This document shows, piece by piece, positions 26,184 to 35,146 of a DNA stretch of 64,000 nt; position 1 is the stretch's first letter, and every line of letters starts with the position of its first letter. The position numbers and the translations under genes were made by a program. This stretch comes from Halodesulfovibrio aestuarii DSM 17919 = ATCC 29578. GTDB taxonomy: Bacteria; Desulfobacterota; Desulfovibrionia; Desulfovibrionales; Desulfovibrionaceae. The stretch is from assembly GCF_000384815.1 (NCBI RefSeq), contig NZ_ARQF01000021.1:930001-994000 (forward strand), written 5' to 3'. The notes under the pieces were generated by a model, which did no database searches, was not told the DNA's origin, and saw nothing but the letters and a program-made list of their open reading frames with translations.

Positions 26184-26455
26184 ATCAGCCAGATAGACAC
26201 AAACAACACCTTACCCAGCTGATCAACAATCATATTCGACCGATAAAAGCACCCTACAGCCACTTTTTCCTACAACATTTGCGAGACAACTCCCTCCCAC
26301 AGAACATAGAACACTACTGCTGATATTACAGATAGAGCACCAAAAAACAGCTTCTACCACAAAACACATAATAAACTAATATGCTTATATTTTTCTATTC
26401 GTTAATTAACAATAATCTAAATTCCATCATTAACGAACGTCAAGCGAGCGTTGTC

Positions 26456-27034
26456 ATGCAGTACTATAACAACCATGCCGTTGAATATGTAAAAAAGACC
26501 TTACCCATCAGTATGACTGAGCAGTACGAAAAATTTTTACGCAATATACCGAACAACGGATCTATTCTGGATGCAGGCTGCGGCTCAGGCCGTGACGCCC
26601 TTTATTTCCTCAAAAACGGCTATAAAGTTGATGCCTTTGACGCATCAACAGAGCTAGTGAAACTAGCAGAAGAACTGACCGGCCTGAACATTAGCTGCCT
26701 ACGGTTTCAGGAATTCTCCCCTCACACCATCTATGACGGAATATGGGCCAACGCTTCACTGCTCCATGTTCCACAAAAACAACTACACGACGTGCTCAAA
26801 ACATTTAAGGCATCGCTTAAGTCAGGTGGAATCTTGTTCTGTTCCTTTAAATACGGAAAGAAAGACGCTATCGACGAACTTGGAAGAAGTTTTACCAATA
26901 AGACATGCGAAATGTTGGATAAAGATTTATCCAACGCAGGATTTACATCACGACGTTCCATAGCTCTGCAGCAAAGCACAACACCTGAAGGCTCTCCGCA
27001 AGCCTGGGTTACAGGGTTGGCCGTTGCACCATAA
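26456..27034 (+). CDS. Class I SAM-dependent methyltransferase (TehB-like)
   Basis: 192 residues from the ATG at 26456. This start is chosen because homologous small methyltransferases begin with the M-x-YYNNHAVEYV phrase. A longer in-frame start at 26381 adds a poor 25-residue leader. Motif I is ILDAGCGSGRDALYFLKNG, followed by the acidic end of strand 2 (VDAFDAS) and motif IV as YDGIWANASLLHVP. The closest family feel is tellurite-resistance TehB and Methyltransf_25-type enzymes acting on small molecules. The substrate is not readable. The ribosome site is weak. Confidence 0.72.
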   Translation: MQYYNNHAVEYVKKTLPISMTEQYEKFLRNIPNNGSILDAGCGSGRDALYFLKNGYKVDAFDASTELVKLAEELTGLNISCLRFQEFSPHTIYDGIWANASLLHVPQKQLHDVLKTFKASLKSGGILFCSFKYGKKDAIDELGRSFTNKTCEMLDKDLSNAGFTSRRSIALQQSTTPEGSPQAWVTGLAVAP

Positions 27035-27714
27035 CTACGCCCCCCCCATAAAACAGATTTACTATTTTTTATACAGCATCATGTAGTATGCATATAAAAA
27101 AGCCCCCGCAGCCACTGCAGGGGCTTTTTTTATATTGAAACGCATACCACATATCTTCCCGCTATTATTCAAAATTGTTAATTTCGACAGCGTATTCCAT
27201 ACTCTATAAAAACTGTAGGCTTGTACATGATTTTTGGTATACATCATGTGTTATAATTCAGCGTGTTATATGCATTATTACAATTATAGGCCATAAAAAA
27301 GCCCAACACTTCTATACATATTTTTACGTAGAACAGTACGAGTTTATACTTGTTAAACGTGCACAATTTACAACAGATAATAATTCAATAATTAACACGA
27401 TGTACAATTATTCCGAGTTTTATAAAACACTTTCAACAATGAGACGGCATTTTTAGTTACGCAGTAACTCCTACAGTACTGCACACAATCTGTATAAAAT
27501 ATTTGCTGCTTGCACATACAAGAACGTTTTGCTGCAAAATATATTTCTCAAAACATTCAGATAGAAAAATGCCACCTGTTACTCACTCTCTAAAGAGCAT
27601 GTTGAGGATAGCCACCTTTACACTTTAGCCTGTGAGTATTTTTTGGGAGTCTCGGTATAAAATTTTGAACGGCTTTTGTTTTTGAGTCTTTAATGAATTC
27701 AAGAAGGAATTATC
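27035..27714. other. Long AT-rich control region upstream of the major porin
   Basis: 680 bases. Contains the terminator at 27095-27132 and then about 580 bases with no gene. A plus-strand frame at 27175-27456 lacks an ATG and a ribosome site. A TATAAA box lies near 27654, about 60 bases before the porin start. The long leader fits a strongly regulated, highly expressed gene. Confidence 0.4.
27095..27132. terminator. Terminator after the methyltransferase gene
   Basis: AAAAAGCCCC-GCAG pairs with GC-GGGGCTTTTTTT around a short loop. Strong T run on the plus strand. Confidence 0.85.
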
Positions 27715-28980
27715 ATGAAACGTTTTATTACTCTTGCACTTGCATTGTGCATGGTATTCGGCGCAGCGCTTAACGCTTCTGCAGCTGAAATCAAAGCTTC
27801 CGGTAACATGTGGGTTGGTTACGATTACCTCAACGTTGATAACGAAGGTAAAACAACTGACTTTAAACAGCGTTTCCGTACTCAGATCGACATCGTTGCT
27901 TCTGAAGCTCTCTCCGGTACTGTATTCTTCGAAATCAACAATACTTGGGGTCAGACTAACGCTACCAACACTGGTAACGGTTCCGGTGGCGCTCTCGGCG
28001 CTGATGGTGTAAACATTCAGACCCGTCGTGCTTACCTCGACTTCCTCATCCCAAGCACCCCTGTTAAAGTTCGCGCTGGTATCCAGGGCGTAGCTCTTCC
28101 AGGTGCTGTATCCGGTAACGTTGTTCTCAACGACGACCTCGGTGCAATCGTTGCTTCTGCAAGCTACTCTAACGTAGACTTCACCGCTTTCTACGGTCGC
28201 CCTTACGATGCAAAAGATAACGGCTACGATGATTCCGAATCTTCTGTTGACGTTTACGGTCTTATCGCTGCTCTCAACTTTGACACCATCACTGTTACTC
28301 CATACTTTGTAGCAGCAAACGTTGGTGAAGATGTTAACCTTCCTGCAACATTAGTTGCAGATAAAGGCCTCACCGGCGACACTCAGTGGTACGGTGTAGC
28401 TCTCGAAGCAACCCCTATCGAAAACCTCGTACTGTCCTTCGACGGCGTATTCGGTAAAGCATCTGATGATGATGGTGGCTTCCTCGTAGCTGGTAAAGCT
28501 GCTTACACTACTCAGTACTGCGTACCTGCATTCATGGCTTGGTACGGTTCTGGTAACGATGACGACAACGAAGGCCGTATGCCTATCCTCGACAACGGTG
28601 GCGACTTTGTAGCTACCACCCTCGTAGGTGAAGGCGCAGTTGGTCCTATGTCTGACAGCGTTCTCGGCGATGCTCGCGGTAAATGGGGTGTTGCACTCGA
28701 AGCTAGCGAAATCACCTTCATCGACAAAGTATCTCACGTTGCACGTATTGCTTACGTTCGTGGTACTAACGATGATGACGCCGCTGGCCTTGACATTGAA
28801 AACTGGAGCGACGACGACAGCGCTGTTGAAATCGACTTCACTACTACATACAACATGTACGACAACCTCGATCTCGTTGCTGACCTCGCTTTTGCAGCAA
28901 CAGACTTCGACAATGACAACGCTAACGAAAACGTAGACCACGTATTCAAAGCTGCTATCCTCGCCGTATACAGCTTCTAG
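27715..28980 (+). CDS. Major outer-membrane porin (Desulfovibrio homotrimeric type)
   Basis: 421 residues. A Sec signal MKRFITLALALCMVFGAALN is cut after ASA-A near residue 24. The mature protein consists of alternating amphipathic strands with acidic loops (DDDGGFLVAGKAAY, NDDDAAGLDIENWSDDD) and ends in the obligatory C-terminal Phe (AVYSF). Motifs RAYLDFLIPSTPVKVRAGIQG and KWGVALEASEITFID are typical of the trimeric porins of sulfate reducers. The codon choice is strongly skewed to GTT, GCT, AAC, GGT and CTC, unlike neighbouring genes, showing very high expression. GAAGGA sits 7 bases before the ATG. It forms passive channels for small solutes in the outer membrane. Confidence 0.93.
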   Translation: MKRFITLALALCMVFGAALNASAAEIKASGNMWVGYDYLNVDNEGKTTDFKQRFRTQIDIVASEALSGTVFFEINNTWGQTNATNTGNGSGGALGADGVNIQTRRAYLDFLIPSTPVKVRAGIQGVALPGAVSGNVVLNDDLGAIVASASYSNVDFTAFYGRPYDAKDNGYDDSESSVDVYGLIAALNFDTITVTPYFVAANVGEDVNLPATLVADKGLTGDTQWYGVALEATPIENLVLSFDGVFGKASDDDGGFLVAGKAAYTTQYCVPAFMAWYGSGNDDDNEGRMPILDNGGDFVATTLVGEGAVGPMSDSVLGDARGKWGVALEASEITFIDKVSHVARIAYVRGTNDDDAAGLDIENWSDDDSAVEIDFTTTYNMYDNLDLVADLAFAATDFDNDNANENVDHVFKAAILAVYSF

Positions 28981-29015
28981 CACCAAATATACTCAAAAAC
29001 TAAAAGCCTAGTGAA

Positions 29016-29046
29016 GGGGGTTGCTGTAAAAGCAACCCCCTTTTTC
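29016..29046 (+). terminator. Terminator of the porin gene
   Basis: 10-bp GC-rich stem GGGGGTTGCT/AGCAACCCCC with a 5-base loop, followed by TTTTT. Confidence 0.92.
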
Positions 29047-29120
29047 TATATGCTACCCAAAGCATTTGGAGATACTTATAGGGCACATACTTGGATGTTC
29101 ATCGAGCACTCACTTTCTTC

Positions 29121-29657
29121 CTATTTGAATAGATACAAAAAAGCTCCATACCCTTCTTTTTCCATATCGTCTTTAGAGATAAAACGCAGGGCTGCAGAGT
29201 TTATACAATAACGGAGACGTGTCGGCAGGGGACCATCCGTAAACCTGTCACCCAAATGAGAATCGGACGTCTTGCTGCGCACTTCGAACACTTCTCCAAA
29301 AAAAGAAAATTTCTTACGCAGAGTAATATATTTCATATCAATAGGCTCAGTAAATGCTGGCCAGCCGGAACCGGAGTCATATTGAGTTGTGGTACTGAAT
29401 AACGGCGCTCCCGACAGCAGATCAACATAGATGCCCTGTTTTGTGTAAAACTTGAAATACGGATTATCAAACGGGCTTTCTGTACCGTCTTTCTGTGTAA
29501 TTTTATACTGCAACGGAGTAAGAAGCTTTCGAACCTCTACGTCATCCGGCTTTTTATATGAATCCCAAGGTGCACTATCAGCCATACCCGCACCGGCTGC
29601 GAAACAACAAACAGTGCATACTAAGAAAATGAACGTTACCATATGCATCATTTTCAT
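29121..29657 (-). CDS. msrB: Exported peptide-methionine (R)-S-oxide reductase MsrB
   Basis: 178 residues from the ATG at 29657, which has GGGGGAA upstream. A longer frame adds six residues. An N-terminal signal (MVTFIFLVCTVCCFAAGAG) exports the enzyme to the periplasm. Catalytic Cys151 is in RYCINSAALRF. The substrate blocks DSGSGWPAFTEPI and RSKTSDSHLGDRF are intact. The zinc-binding CxxC pairs of many MsrB proteins are absent, so this is the zinc-free form. It repairs oxidised methionine in envelope proteins, useful for an anaerobe exposed to oxygen. No MsrA domain is fused or adjacent. Diverges from the envelope operon at 29960. Confidence 0.92.
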   Translation of the reverse strand: MKMMHMVTFIFLVCTVCCFAAGAGMADSAPWDSYKKPDDVEVRKLLTPLQYKITQKDGTESPFDNPYFKFYTKQGIYVDLLSGAPLFSTTTQYDSGSGWPAFTEPIDMKYITLRKKFSFFGEVFEVRSKTSDSHLGDRFTDGPLPTRLRYCINSAALRFISKDDMEKEGYGAFLYLFK

Positions 29658-29959
29658 TATTCCCCCGAACACCACTCTACTGCATAAGCAATCAACCTCA
29701 GCAGTAAGTTCGTTACGTTTAATTGTGGTTACTGCCCTCTATACCGCATTGTAACACCTCGCTCTAGTATTTATCATTACCCCCCTTTCCCATCACCAAG
29801 TTGGATATAAAAAATACGACAAGCCATTATTTACTGTCGTAAATATTAGACAGTGTATATCGCCCTGCAAATAAACGTTATTTTCACGGGTATGCAGTTG
29901 AAAGTGTGCACTCAATCCAGTATTCCCCATATGTTTCTTAACTTTAAATCGGGGGATAT
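29658..29959. other. Divergent promoter region
   Basis: 302 bases between msrB and the envelope operon. An inverted repeat TACGACA/TGTCGTA (29815-29821 and 29835-29841) may be a regulator site. Confidence 0.35.
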
Positions 29960-31387
29960 ATGAAGCTAAGGCTTTGCTTATTACTAGCAACAGCAACGCT
30001 GTTATGTGGTTGTGCAACAATGCAGCAGCAAGACCAAAAGGCACTACTGCAACCGTACTACCTGGGTGACACAACAGCTACATCAACCATTCTTGATACT
30101 GACTTTGACCACGCACTGCCTTTTCTGCTCGATGCAGGTATGGTTCGTTTTAATCAGGGAAGGTTTGAAGATGCATACACTCTGCTTAATGAATCTGAAG
30201 CAGAGGTAAAAAACGACGAAACGGAAAATGATGCCTACGCCGCATCAAAAGTCGTTGGCGAAGTTCTCTTTAACAGAGAATTCATGAACTACGAACCAAG
30301 AACAAGCGACACTGTCCTTATCAACATGTACAAAGGGATGTCCCTGCTTGCGCTCAATAAAACCAGCAAAGCACGTGTAGAATTCAACCGCACACTGGAA
30401 CGCCAGCGTCGGGCGGTAGAAGAATATAAGGAAGAGATCAAAGACTTACAGAAAGAAGCAAAAGAGCAACGCTCAAAGCAAAAAAAACAAGCTGCGACGC
30501 AAAAAAAAGACAACGCGCCAGTACTCGACTTACTTCGTATACAGGATGTTGCAACAAAATCCGTATATGAATCTATGCCTGAAATTAATAAATGGAAAAG
30601 CTACGGTGATTTTGTCAACCCATATGCAACGTACCTTTCCGGCTTATTCTTTTGCGTAAACGGCGAGATGAAAAGCGACTACAACAAGTGTAATACTATG
30701 TTGAAGCGCGTTAAAGGCATGGTTCCGAACAACTCGTATGTTAAGCAAGACGCAAACATGTCCAAAGATTTTGCACGGGGAAGAAAGACCAGCAAATACC
30801 GTAAGCCTTCCGTGTGGGTTGTGTTCGAAAACGGCCTTGCGCCGGAAGTGGACGAATTCCGTCTCGACATCCCGCTCTTTATTGCTGGTAAACGAGCCGG
30901 TGTCTCTATGGTTTCCTTTGCTATGCCAAAACTGAAAACTCGCGATGCAGCGATGCCGTTTCTTCAGGTTACAGCAGGATCAAAAAAATACGCTTCCAAA
31001 ACCCTTTGCAACTTTGACAGAGTTATGCAGGCCGAATACAAGGCGCACCTCACATCAACAATATCAAAGGCTGTTGCGTCCACTGCCACCAAGACTTTTG
31101 TACAGTATCTGGCACAGGAAAGCGGGGGGCAACTTGTAGGGCTTGCAACCGGTCTTTTCACTTCTGCAATGACACGGGCAGACACGCGTTCATGGCTTTC
31201 ACTGCCTAAAAATGTCCAGCTTATACGTGTACCTAAACCTAAAGATAAAAAACTGTGTCTTCAGGCTCCAAATGGTACAACACTGGCAACCGTGACACTT
31301 CCAGACAGCAAATACTCCATTGTCCATGTACGTATGCCTCAGGCGAACAGTGTACCATATGTGCAGACTATTGCCCTTGGAAAGTAA
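29960..31387 (+). CDS. COG3014-type outer-membrane lipoprotein
   Basis: 475 residues. The lipobox LLCGC gives a lipidated Cys at about residue 18, followed by ATMQQQ, so outer-membrane sorting is expected (no Asp at +2). The N-terminal part (about 45-240) is TPR-like: MVRFNQGRFEDAYTLLNESE and MYKGMSLLALNKTSKARVEF, with a Lys/Gln/Glu-rich coiled segment near 150-180. The C-terminal part, SVWVVFENGLAPEVDEFRLD followed by Ala-rich strands, is the conserved COG3014 domain. No enzymatic motif. First gene of a four-gene operon, with LpoB-like, DUF6844 and FlgT/CsgG-like genes following. Function in the envelope is unknown. Confidence 0.75.
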   Translation: MKLRLCLLLATATLLCGCATMQQQDQKALLQPYYLGDTTATSTILDTDFDHALPFLLDAGMVRFNQGRFEDAYTLLNESEAEVKNDETENDAYAASKVVGEVLFNREFMNYEPRTSDTVLINMYKGMSLLALNKTSKARVEFNRTLERQRRAVEEYKEEIKDLQKEAKEQRSKQKKQAATQKKDNAPVLDLLRIQDVATKSVYESMPEINKWKSYGDFVNPYATYLSGLFFCVNGEMKSDYNKCNTMLKRVKGMVPNNSYVKQDANMSKDFARGRKTSKYRKPSVWVVFENGLAPEVDEFRLDIPLFIAGKRAGVSMVSFAMPKLKTRDAAMPFLQVTAGSKKYASKTLCNFDRVMQAEYKAHLTSTISKAVASTATKTFVQYLAQESGGQLVGLATGLFTSAMTRADTRSWLSLPKNVQLIRVPKPKDKKLCLQAPNGTTLATVTLPDSKYSIVHVRMPQANSVPYVQTIALGK

Positions 31388-31438
31388 CTAGTACTGAACC
31401 CAATATCTATTCACTCATTTTTTACAACGGAGCCACAA

Positions 31439-32053
31439 ATGAAAAAACTGCTCATACTTACCTTACTCGTACTTATTGCCCTTACAACAGGTTGTAACAA
31501 AAAGAACGTGGCAACCATGATTGACCCATACAACGACACCAATGCGCGTATTATGGGCCTCGGTTACAGAGACTTTGAACAGGCAGCATCTACCGCTGTT
31601 AACGAAATGCTCTCCTCCGGCGCAGTATCCAAGCCGGGTGGCGGTCGTTACGTTATGGTTGTATCCCGTGTTATTAACGACACAATGCAGAACATCGATA
31701 CTGACCAGCTCATCAAAAAAATTCGTATTGACCTGCTTCGCAGCGGCAAAGTTGTTACTACCACCGCCATCGGCATCAACGGCGCTGAAGACCCGATGGT
31801 TGCAGCAGCACGCAAGCTGAGAAAATCCAAAGAAGTTAACCAGAAAAACGTGGCACGAAAAGGCCAGATTGTCGCTCCGGACTTAAGCTTATCCGGCAAA
31901 ATCATCCAGCGTAACCACAGTATTGATTCTGATACAGACCAGATTGAATACTTTTTCATGCTTACCCTTACCGATATCAATACCGGCCTTGCCTTCTGGG
32001 AAGGTGAAACTCCAATCATCAAACGCGGTGATTCCGGCACAGTTTCCTGGTAG
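31439..32053 (+). CDS. LpoB-like lipoprotein (penicillin-binding-protein activator family)
   Basis: 204 residues. The lipobox LTTGC at residues 15-19 gives a lipidated Cys. The mature domain has NARIMGLGYRDFEQAASTAV, then GRYVMVVSRVINDTMQNIDT and the tail LTDINTGLAFWEGETPI. This is the CsgG/LpoB fold, as in LpoB (COG3417), which activates PBP1b in enterobacteria. No PBP gene is adjacent, so the partner here is not established. Relatives of this fold also occur in flagellar and curli systems. GGAG precedes the ATG by 6 bases. It lies 51 bases after the COG3014 gene. Confidence 0.8.
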   Translation: MKKLLILTLLVLIALTTGCNKKNVATMIDPYNDTNARIMGLGYRDFEQAASTAVNEMLSSGAVSKPGGGRYVMVVSRVINDTMQNIDTDQLIKKIRIDLLRSGKVVTTTAIGINGAEDPMVAAARKLRKSKEVNQKNVARKGQIVAPDLSLSGKIIQRNHSIDSDTDQIEYFFMLTLTDINTGLAFWEGETPIIKRGDSGTVSW

Positions 32054-32068
32054 TTTTCTCTTTTTCAC

Positions 32069-32090
32069 GGGGCTGATTCAGCCCCTTTCT
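32069..32090 (+). terminator. Hairpin inside the envelope operon
   Basis: GGGGCTG-ATT-CAGCCCC followed by TTTCTT, between the LpoB-like and DUF6844 genes. It may act as an attenuator or mRNA processing or stability point that sets different amounts of the first two and last two products. Confidence 0.55.
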
Positions 32091-32110
32091 TACTTCTTAG
32101 GAGATCCCAC

Positions 32111-33547
32111 ATGCAGACTCAGTTCTCACGCTCCGCAAAGCGTTATATTGCAGCATTCATAGCCATATTCCTTCTGCCGTCCCTATCTTTTGCACAAGGC
32201 TCAACCAATCTTGAAGCACCTGCTCCTGCCACACAGGAACAAGCGGCCGTCATTGAAGAGGCCGTGGCTGAGGCTGCTGTGCCTCAGGTTCTCGATCCAA
32301 GGGCAGAGCTTGATGAACTTATCTCTATCTACAACGGAGAAGGCAAGGGTGCCCTCTTCCTCGAGAAACAAGATCAAGGTCAGATTTTCTACACGGTAAG
32401 CAGAGCACGCGTAAAAGTTTCCGCAGACCATCCGGACTGGGCAAACTTCCGCACAATGGCATTTGAGGAAGCCTATTTAAAGGCGCAGGCTGAATACATG
32501 AAGTTTCTTGGTGTTTCCGTGCGTGCTGCAGCATTGCAGAGCATCAAAGAAGACCCGACAATGCCGGAATTCACCCGCGAAGAACTTGGCAGCACCAATA
32601 AATTTGAAGAAATTTTAGAGAAAGCTGTTGCCGTTGTCGGCAGCAAACTGGACAACATGCTGTCAGAAAACGGTATTGATCCTGAAAAATTCAAAGCACT
32701 CCCGCGTGAAAAGAAAAAAGAACTGCTCCGCAACACCATTGAAAAACGCACTGTTACTACTGCCAGCGCAGAACTTTCCGGCATGATTCCAGTGCAGACG
32801 TTTGAAGCCAACAACTCCGAAGGCAGACATGAAGTTGCTGTCGCTGTTGTGGCATCTCCAAAATTCAAAAGCTGGATTTCTTCCATCATCGCCAACAAAG
32901 GCGACCTGCGCCCAAATCCTCGTAAAGTAGGCGGACCGTCTGTTCGCAGCATCGTCGGCAACAAGCCTGCCGCACTTTTCCAACAGTTCGGCATACGCCG
33001 CATCTACAATCAGGACGGCTATCCTGTGCTTGTATCCTACGGTCAGGCTGGCAACGCGTATACTGGTACAGATTATGATGAACGCGCTGAAGGCCGCGAA
33101 ATGGCTATGCGCCATGCAGATGCTCAGGCATACGCTAATTTTGCATTCCTGTTCAAATCCCACGGAATGTTCAGTCAGGATGCAGGCCGAAAAGAGGTTG
33201 AAAAAACCGTCGGGACAGTTGAGCAGCAGGCAGACGGCAGCATCTTCAGCAGCAAAGAGCGCTCCAAAGAATTCATCAGCACCCTGAACCAAACCATCAA
33301 CGCAAAAGGTTGCATCAAAAACCTGCCAGGTGTGCGCAAGCTCACCTCATGGACATATAAACACCCTGAATACAATCAGGAGATTGTAGGCGTTATCTAC
33401 ACATGGTCACCACAGTCCAGCAAGCTTGCAACAGACTTGAAAAAGACTGTGACTGCAAAGAAGACAGCTGCTGCTCCACATGCTAAAAAGCAAGTTTCAC
33501 CAAACGCAGTTATGGGTCAGGAGATGATGGATGTTGACGACTTCTAA
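32111..33547 (+). CDS. DUF6844-domain exported protein
   Basis: 478 residues with a Sec signal (YIAAFIAIFLLPSLSFAQ). A short Ala/Glu/Pro-rich linker (EAPAPATQEQAAVIEEAVAE) follows. The conserved part begins with ISIYNGEGKGALFLEKQDQG, YTVSRARVKVSADHPDWAN and FEEAYLKAQAEYMKF, then a charged helical region and QDGYPVLVSYGQAGN near 300-325. The protein is annotated as DUF6844 from its position between LpoB-like and FlgT/CsgG-like genes and its overall look; the domain name is from family knowledge. No active-site pattern. Its stop overlaps the next gene by 17 bases. Confidence 0.6.
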   Translation: MQTQFSRSAKRYIAAFIAIFLLPSLSFAQGSTNLEAPAPATQEQAAVIEEAVAEAAVPQVLDPRAELDELISIYNGEGKGALFLEKQDQGQIFYTVSRARVKVSADHPDWANFRTMAFEEAYLKAQAEYMKFLGVSVRAAALQSIKEDPTMPEFTREELGSTNKFEEILEKAVAVVGSKLDNMLSENGIDPEKFKALPREKKKELLRNTIEKRTVTTASAELSGMIPVQTFEANNSEGRHEVAVAVVASPKFKSWISSIIANKGDLRPNPRKVGGPSVRSIVGNKPAALFQQFGIRRIYNQDGYPVLVSYGQAGNAYTGTDYDERAEGREMAMRHADAQAYANFAFLFKSHGMFSQDAGRKEVEKTVGTVEQQADGSIFSSKERSKEFISTLNQTINAKGCIKNLPGVRKLTSWTYKHPEYNQEIVGVIYTWSPQSSKLATDLKKTVTAKKTAAAPHAKKQVSPNAVMGQEMMDVDDF

Positions 33548-34808
33548 AAAAACACCGTTTCAGCTTGTCCTGCGCATGCTCATCATTATCTGCATGCTGC
33601 TCCTCACATTTTCTGTAGAAAGCCATGCTAAGGTTGTGTCCGCTACAACAACAGGCATGGCAGCATCTCGAGATGCTGCTATTGAAGATGCGCTTATTCA
33701 GGCAGTTCGTCAGATCAAAGGGGTAAGCCTGCAATCTGCCTCTGTTGCCGTGCGTGCCGGTGCAACTGAAACAACAAATGGTACGCGCAACACTAAGTTC
33801 AAAGCAGAAAACGCCTCTGTCACCGGAATGAAGACTTCCGGTGTCATAGCAGGTTATGACATTATAGACGAGACTAACGACAACGGATTGTGGAATGTAA
33901 CCCTTGAAGCTCAGATCAACGTCTACGAGACTCCTGGTCTGGCACCGAATAACCGCCGCAAACTTGCCATTGTGGGCTTCAAAGCTTCCACTGCAAACCG
34001 CAAGCGCGGAGTTCCGCAGGTATTCCAACAAAAACTCACTGACAGCCTTGTACAAAGCAGACGCTTTACCGTGCTCGACCGCGAAGAGGATGCTCTTTAC
34101 CAACGTGAAAAAGCGAACTGGAAGAGCGATGATTTTGCTATTGCTGAACAGGCAAAACTTGGGATGCGCCTTGGTGCAGACTACATTGTAACGGGGAAAA
34201 TTCTTTCCTACACCACAAGCTGCACAAAAAAAACAATCGACCTTACTGGTGAAAGTTACTTTATAGAACGTATTGCCGCGCAGGTTTCCTACAAAGTAAT
34301 CGTTCCGGCCACTATGCAAGTTAAGTGGTCATCCACCGTTACCGTAGACAAAACATACGAAAGGGATACTGCAAGATCCTCCGGCGCCCTCTCTGCAAAA
34401 CTCTCCAGCATGGTCTCACAGAAGATCAGCACTGAACTGTTGCAAGCAATCTATCCAATTAAGGTTATCAAAGTTGCAGGTAGCAGCGTATATTTGAACA
34501 TGGGCGGAGTTAACGTCAAAGCCGGACAGCGTTACAACGTGTACCATCTTGGAGAACGGCTTATCGACCCGTACACAAAGGAATCGCTTGGACGGACTGA
34601 AACAAAAATCGCAACAGTGCAGGTGCAGGACATAAAAACAAAATTCACTGTAGCGAAAGTTCTTAGCCAATCAGGCAACATTGCTACCGGTGATATCTGC
34701 AGACCTGCATCGCATAGTGGCAAAAACAAACACAGACAACCTGCGCCAAAAAAGAAGGCCTCCATCAAATACACAGATGACGGCGGCGTGAAGTTACCGT
34801 TTGATTAA
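33531..34808 (+). CDS. FlgT/CsgG-like exported protein
   Basis: 425 residues. A signal peptide (LRMLIIICMLLLTFSVESHA) is followed by an FlgT-N/LPP20-like module, KVVSATTTGMAASRDAAIED then ALIQAVRQIKGV. Next is a CsgG-type domain: KLAIVGFKAS, the QKLTDSLVQSRRFTVLDRE helix and ADYIVTGKILSYT. Last is an FlgT-C-like beta domain (SVYLNMGGVNVKAGQRYNVY). FlgT is a basal-body collar protein in Vibrio, but no flagellar gene is nearby and the gene sits with an LpoB-like gene. An envelope role outside motility is therefore likely. AGGAG precedes the ATG by 7 bases, inside the DUF6844 gene. Confidence 0.72.
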   Translation: MLTTSKKTPFQLVLRMLIIICMLLLTFSVESHAKVVSATTTGMAASRDAAIEDALIQAVRQIKGVSLQSASVAVRAGATETTNGTRNTKFKAENASVTGMKTSGVIAGYDIIDETNDNGLWNVTLEAQINVYETPGLAPNNRRKLAIVGFKASTANRKRGVPQVFQQKLTDSLVQSRRFTVLDREEDALYQREKANWKSDDFAIAEQAKLGMRLGADYIVTGKILSYTTSCTKKTIDLTGESYFIERIAAQVSYKVIVPATMQVKWSSTVTVDKTYERDTARSSGALSAKLSSMVSQKISTELLQAIYPIKVIKVAGSSVYLNMGGVNVKAGQRYNVYHLGERLIDPYTKESLGRTETKIATVQVQDIKTKFTVAKVLSQSGNIATGDICRPASHSGKNKHRQPAPKKKASIKYTDDGGVKLPFD

Positions 34809-35146
34809 ATCAAGGTTTATGTCTGCGGTGCTTATCTTTGCATCCGGCAGGTCTCGAGAAGGCATGGGAAAATCCCACATCTTGCACTACGGCAAGACAA
34901 TGCGCCCCTTTGACTGCGCCTAGCAAAAGAAGCATGCTACCAAATGATATTCACAAAGGAATTCACCTCATAAAAAAAGCAGAGTCATTGGCTCTGCTTT
35001 TTTATTTTTCAAAGTTACTTTTCTGCGCAACCGCCTTAATAGCATTACAGAACACTCCTTAAAAAACTCAAACATATTCCAACAAATCACAGCTGCCCTA
35101 TGGTAATGTAATTCGATCATGCAACCGTTATTTATGGAGCAGCGCC
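34809..35146. other. Intergenic region
   Basis: No gene. Small hairpins (TGGG-AAAA-TCCCA, TTGC-ACTACG-GCAA) near 34860-34900 precede the terminator at 34973-35007, so the segment from about 34830 could be a 3' untranslated RNA. No known riboswitch core was recognised. Confidence 0.35.
34973..35007 (+). terminator. Terminator of the envelope operon
   Basis: AAAAAGCAGAG/CTCTGCTTTTT stem with a 7-base loop, followed by TTATTTTTC. Confidence 0.85.

Noticed and set aside
21571-26253. CGATAAAAGCACC present at 21571 and 26241
   Set aside because: A 13-base match is expected by chance many times in a window of this size.
27175-27456. 93-codon plus-strand frame upstream of the porin
   Set aside because: Starts with TTG without a ribosome site. 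Its composition follows the AT-rich DNA and it shows no domain.
28351-28986. 211-codon minus-strand frame opposite the porin
   Set aside because: Antisense shadow of a gene with extreme codon bias, with Val/Ser-rich nonsense sequence.
34830-34925. Possible riboswitch or known small RNA after the envelope operon
   Set aside because: Only short hairpins were seen. No cobalamin, glycine, SAM or 6S-type core was recognised.
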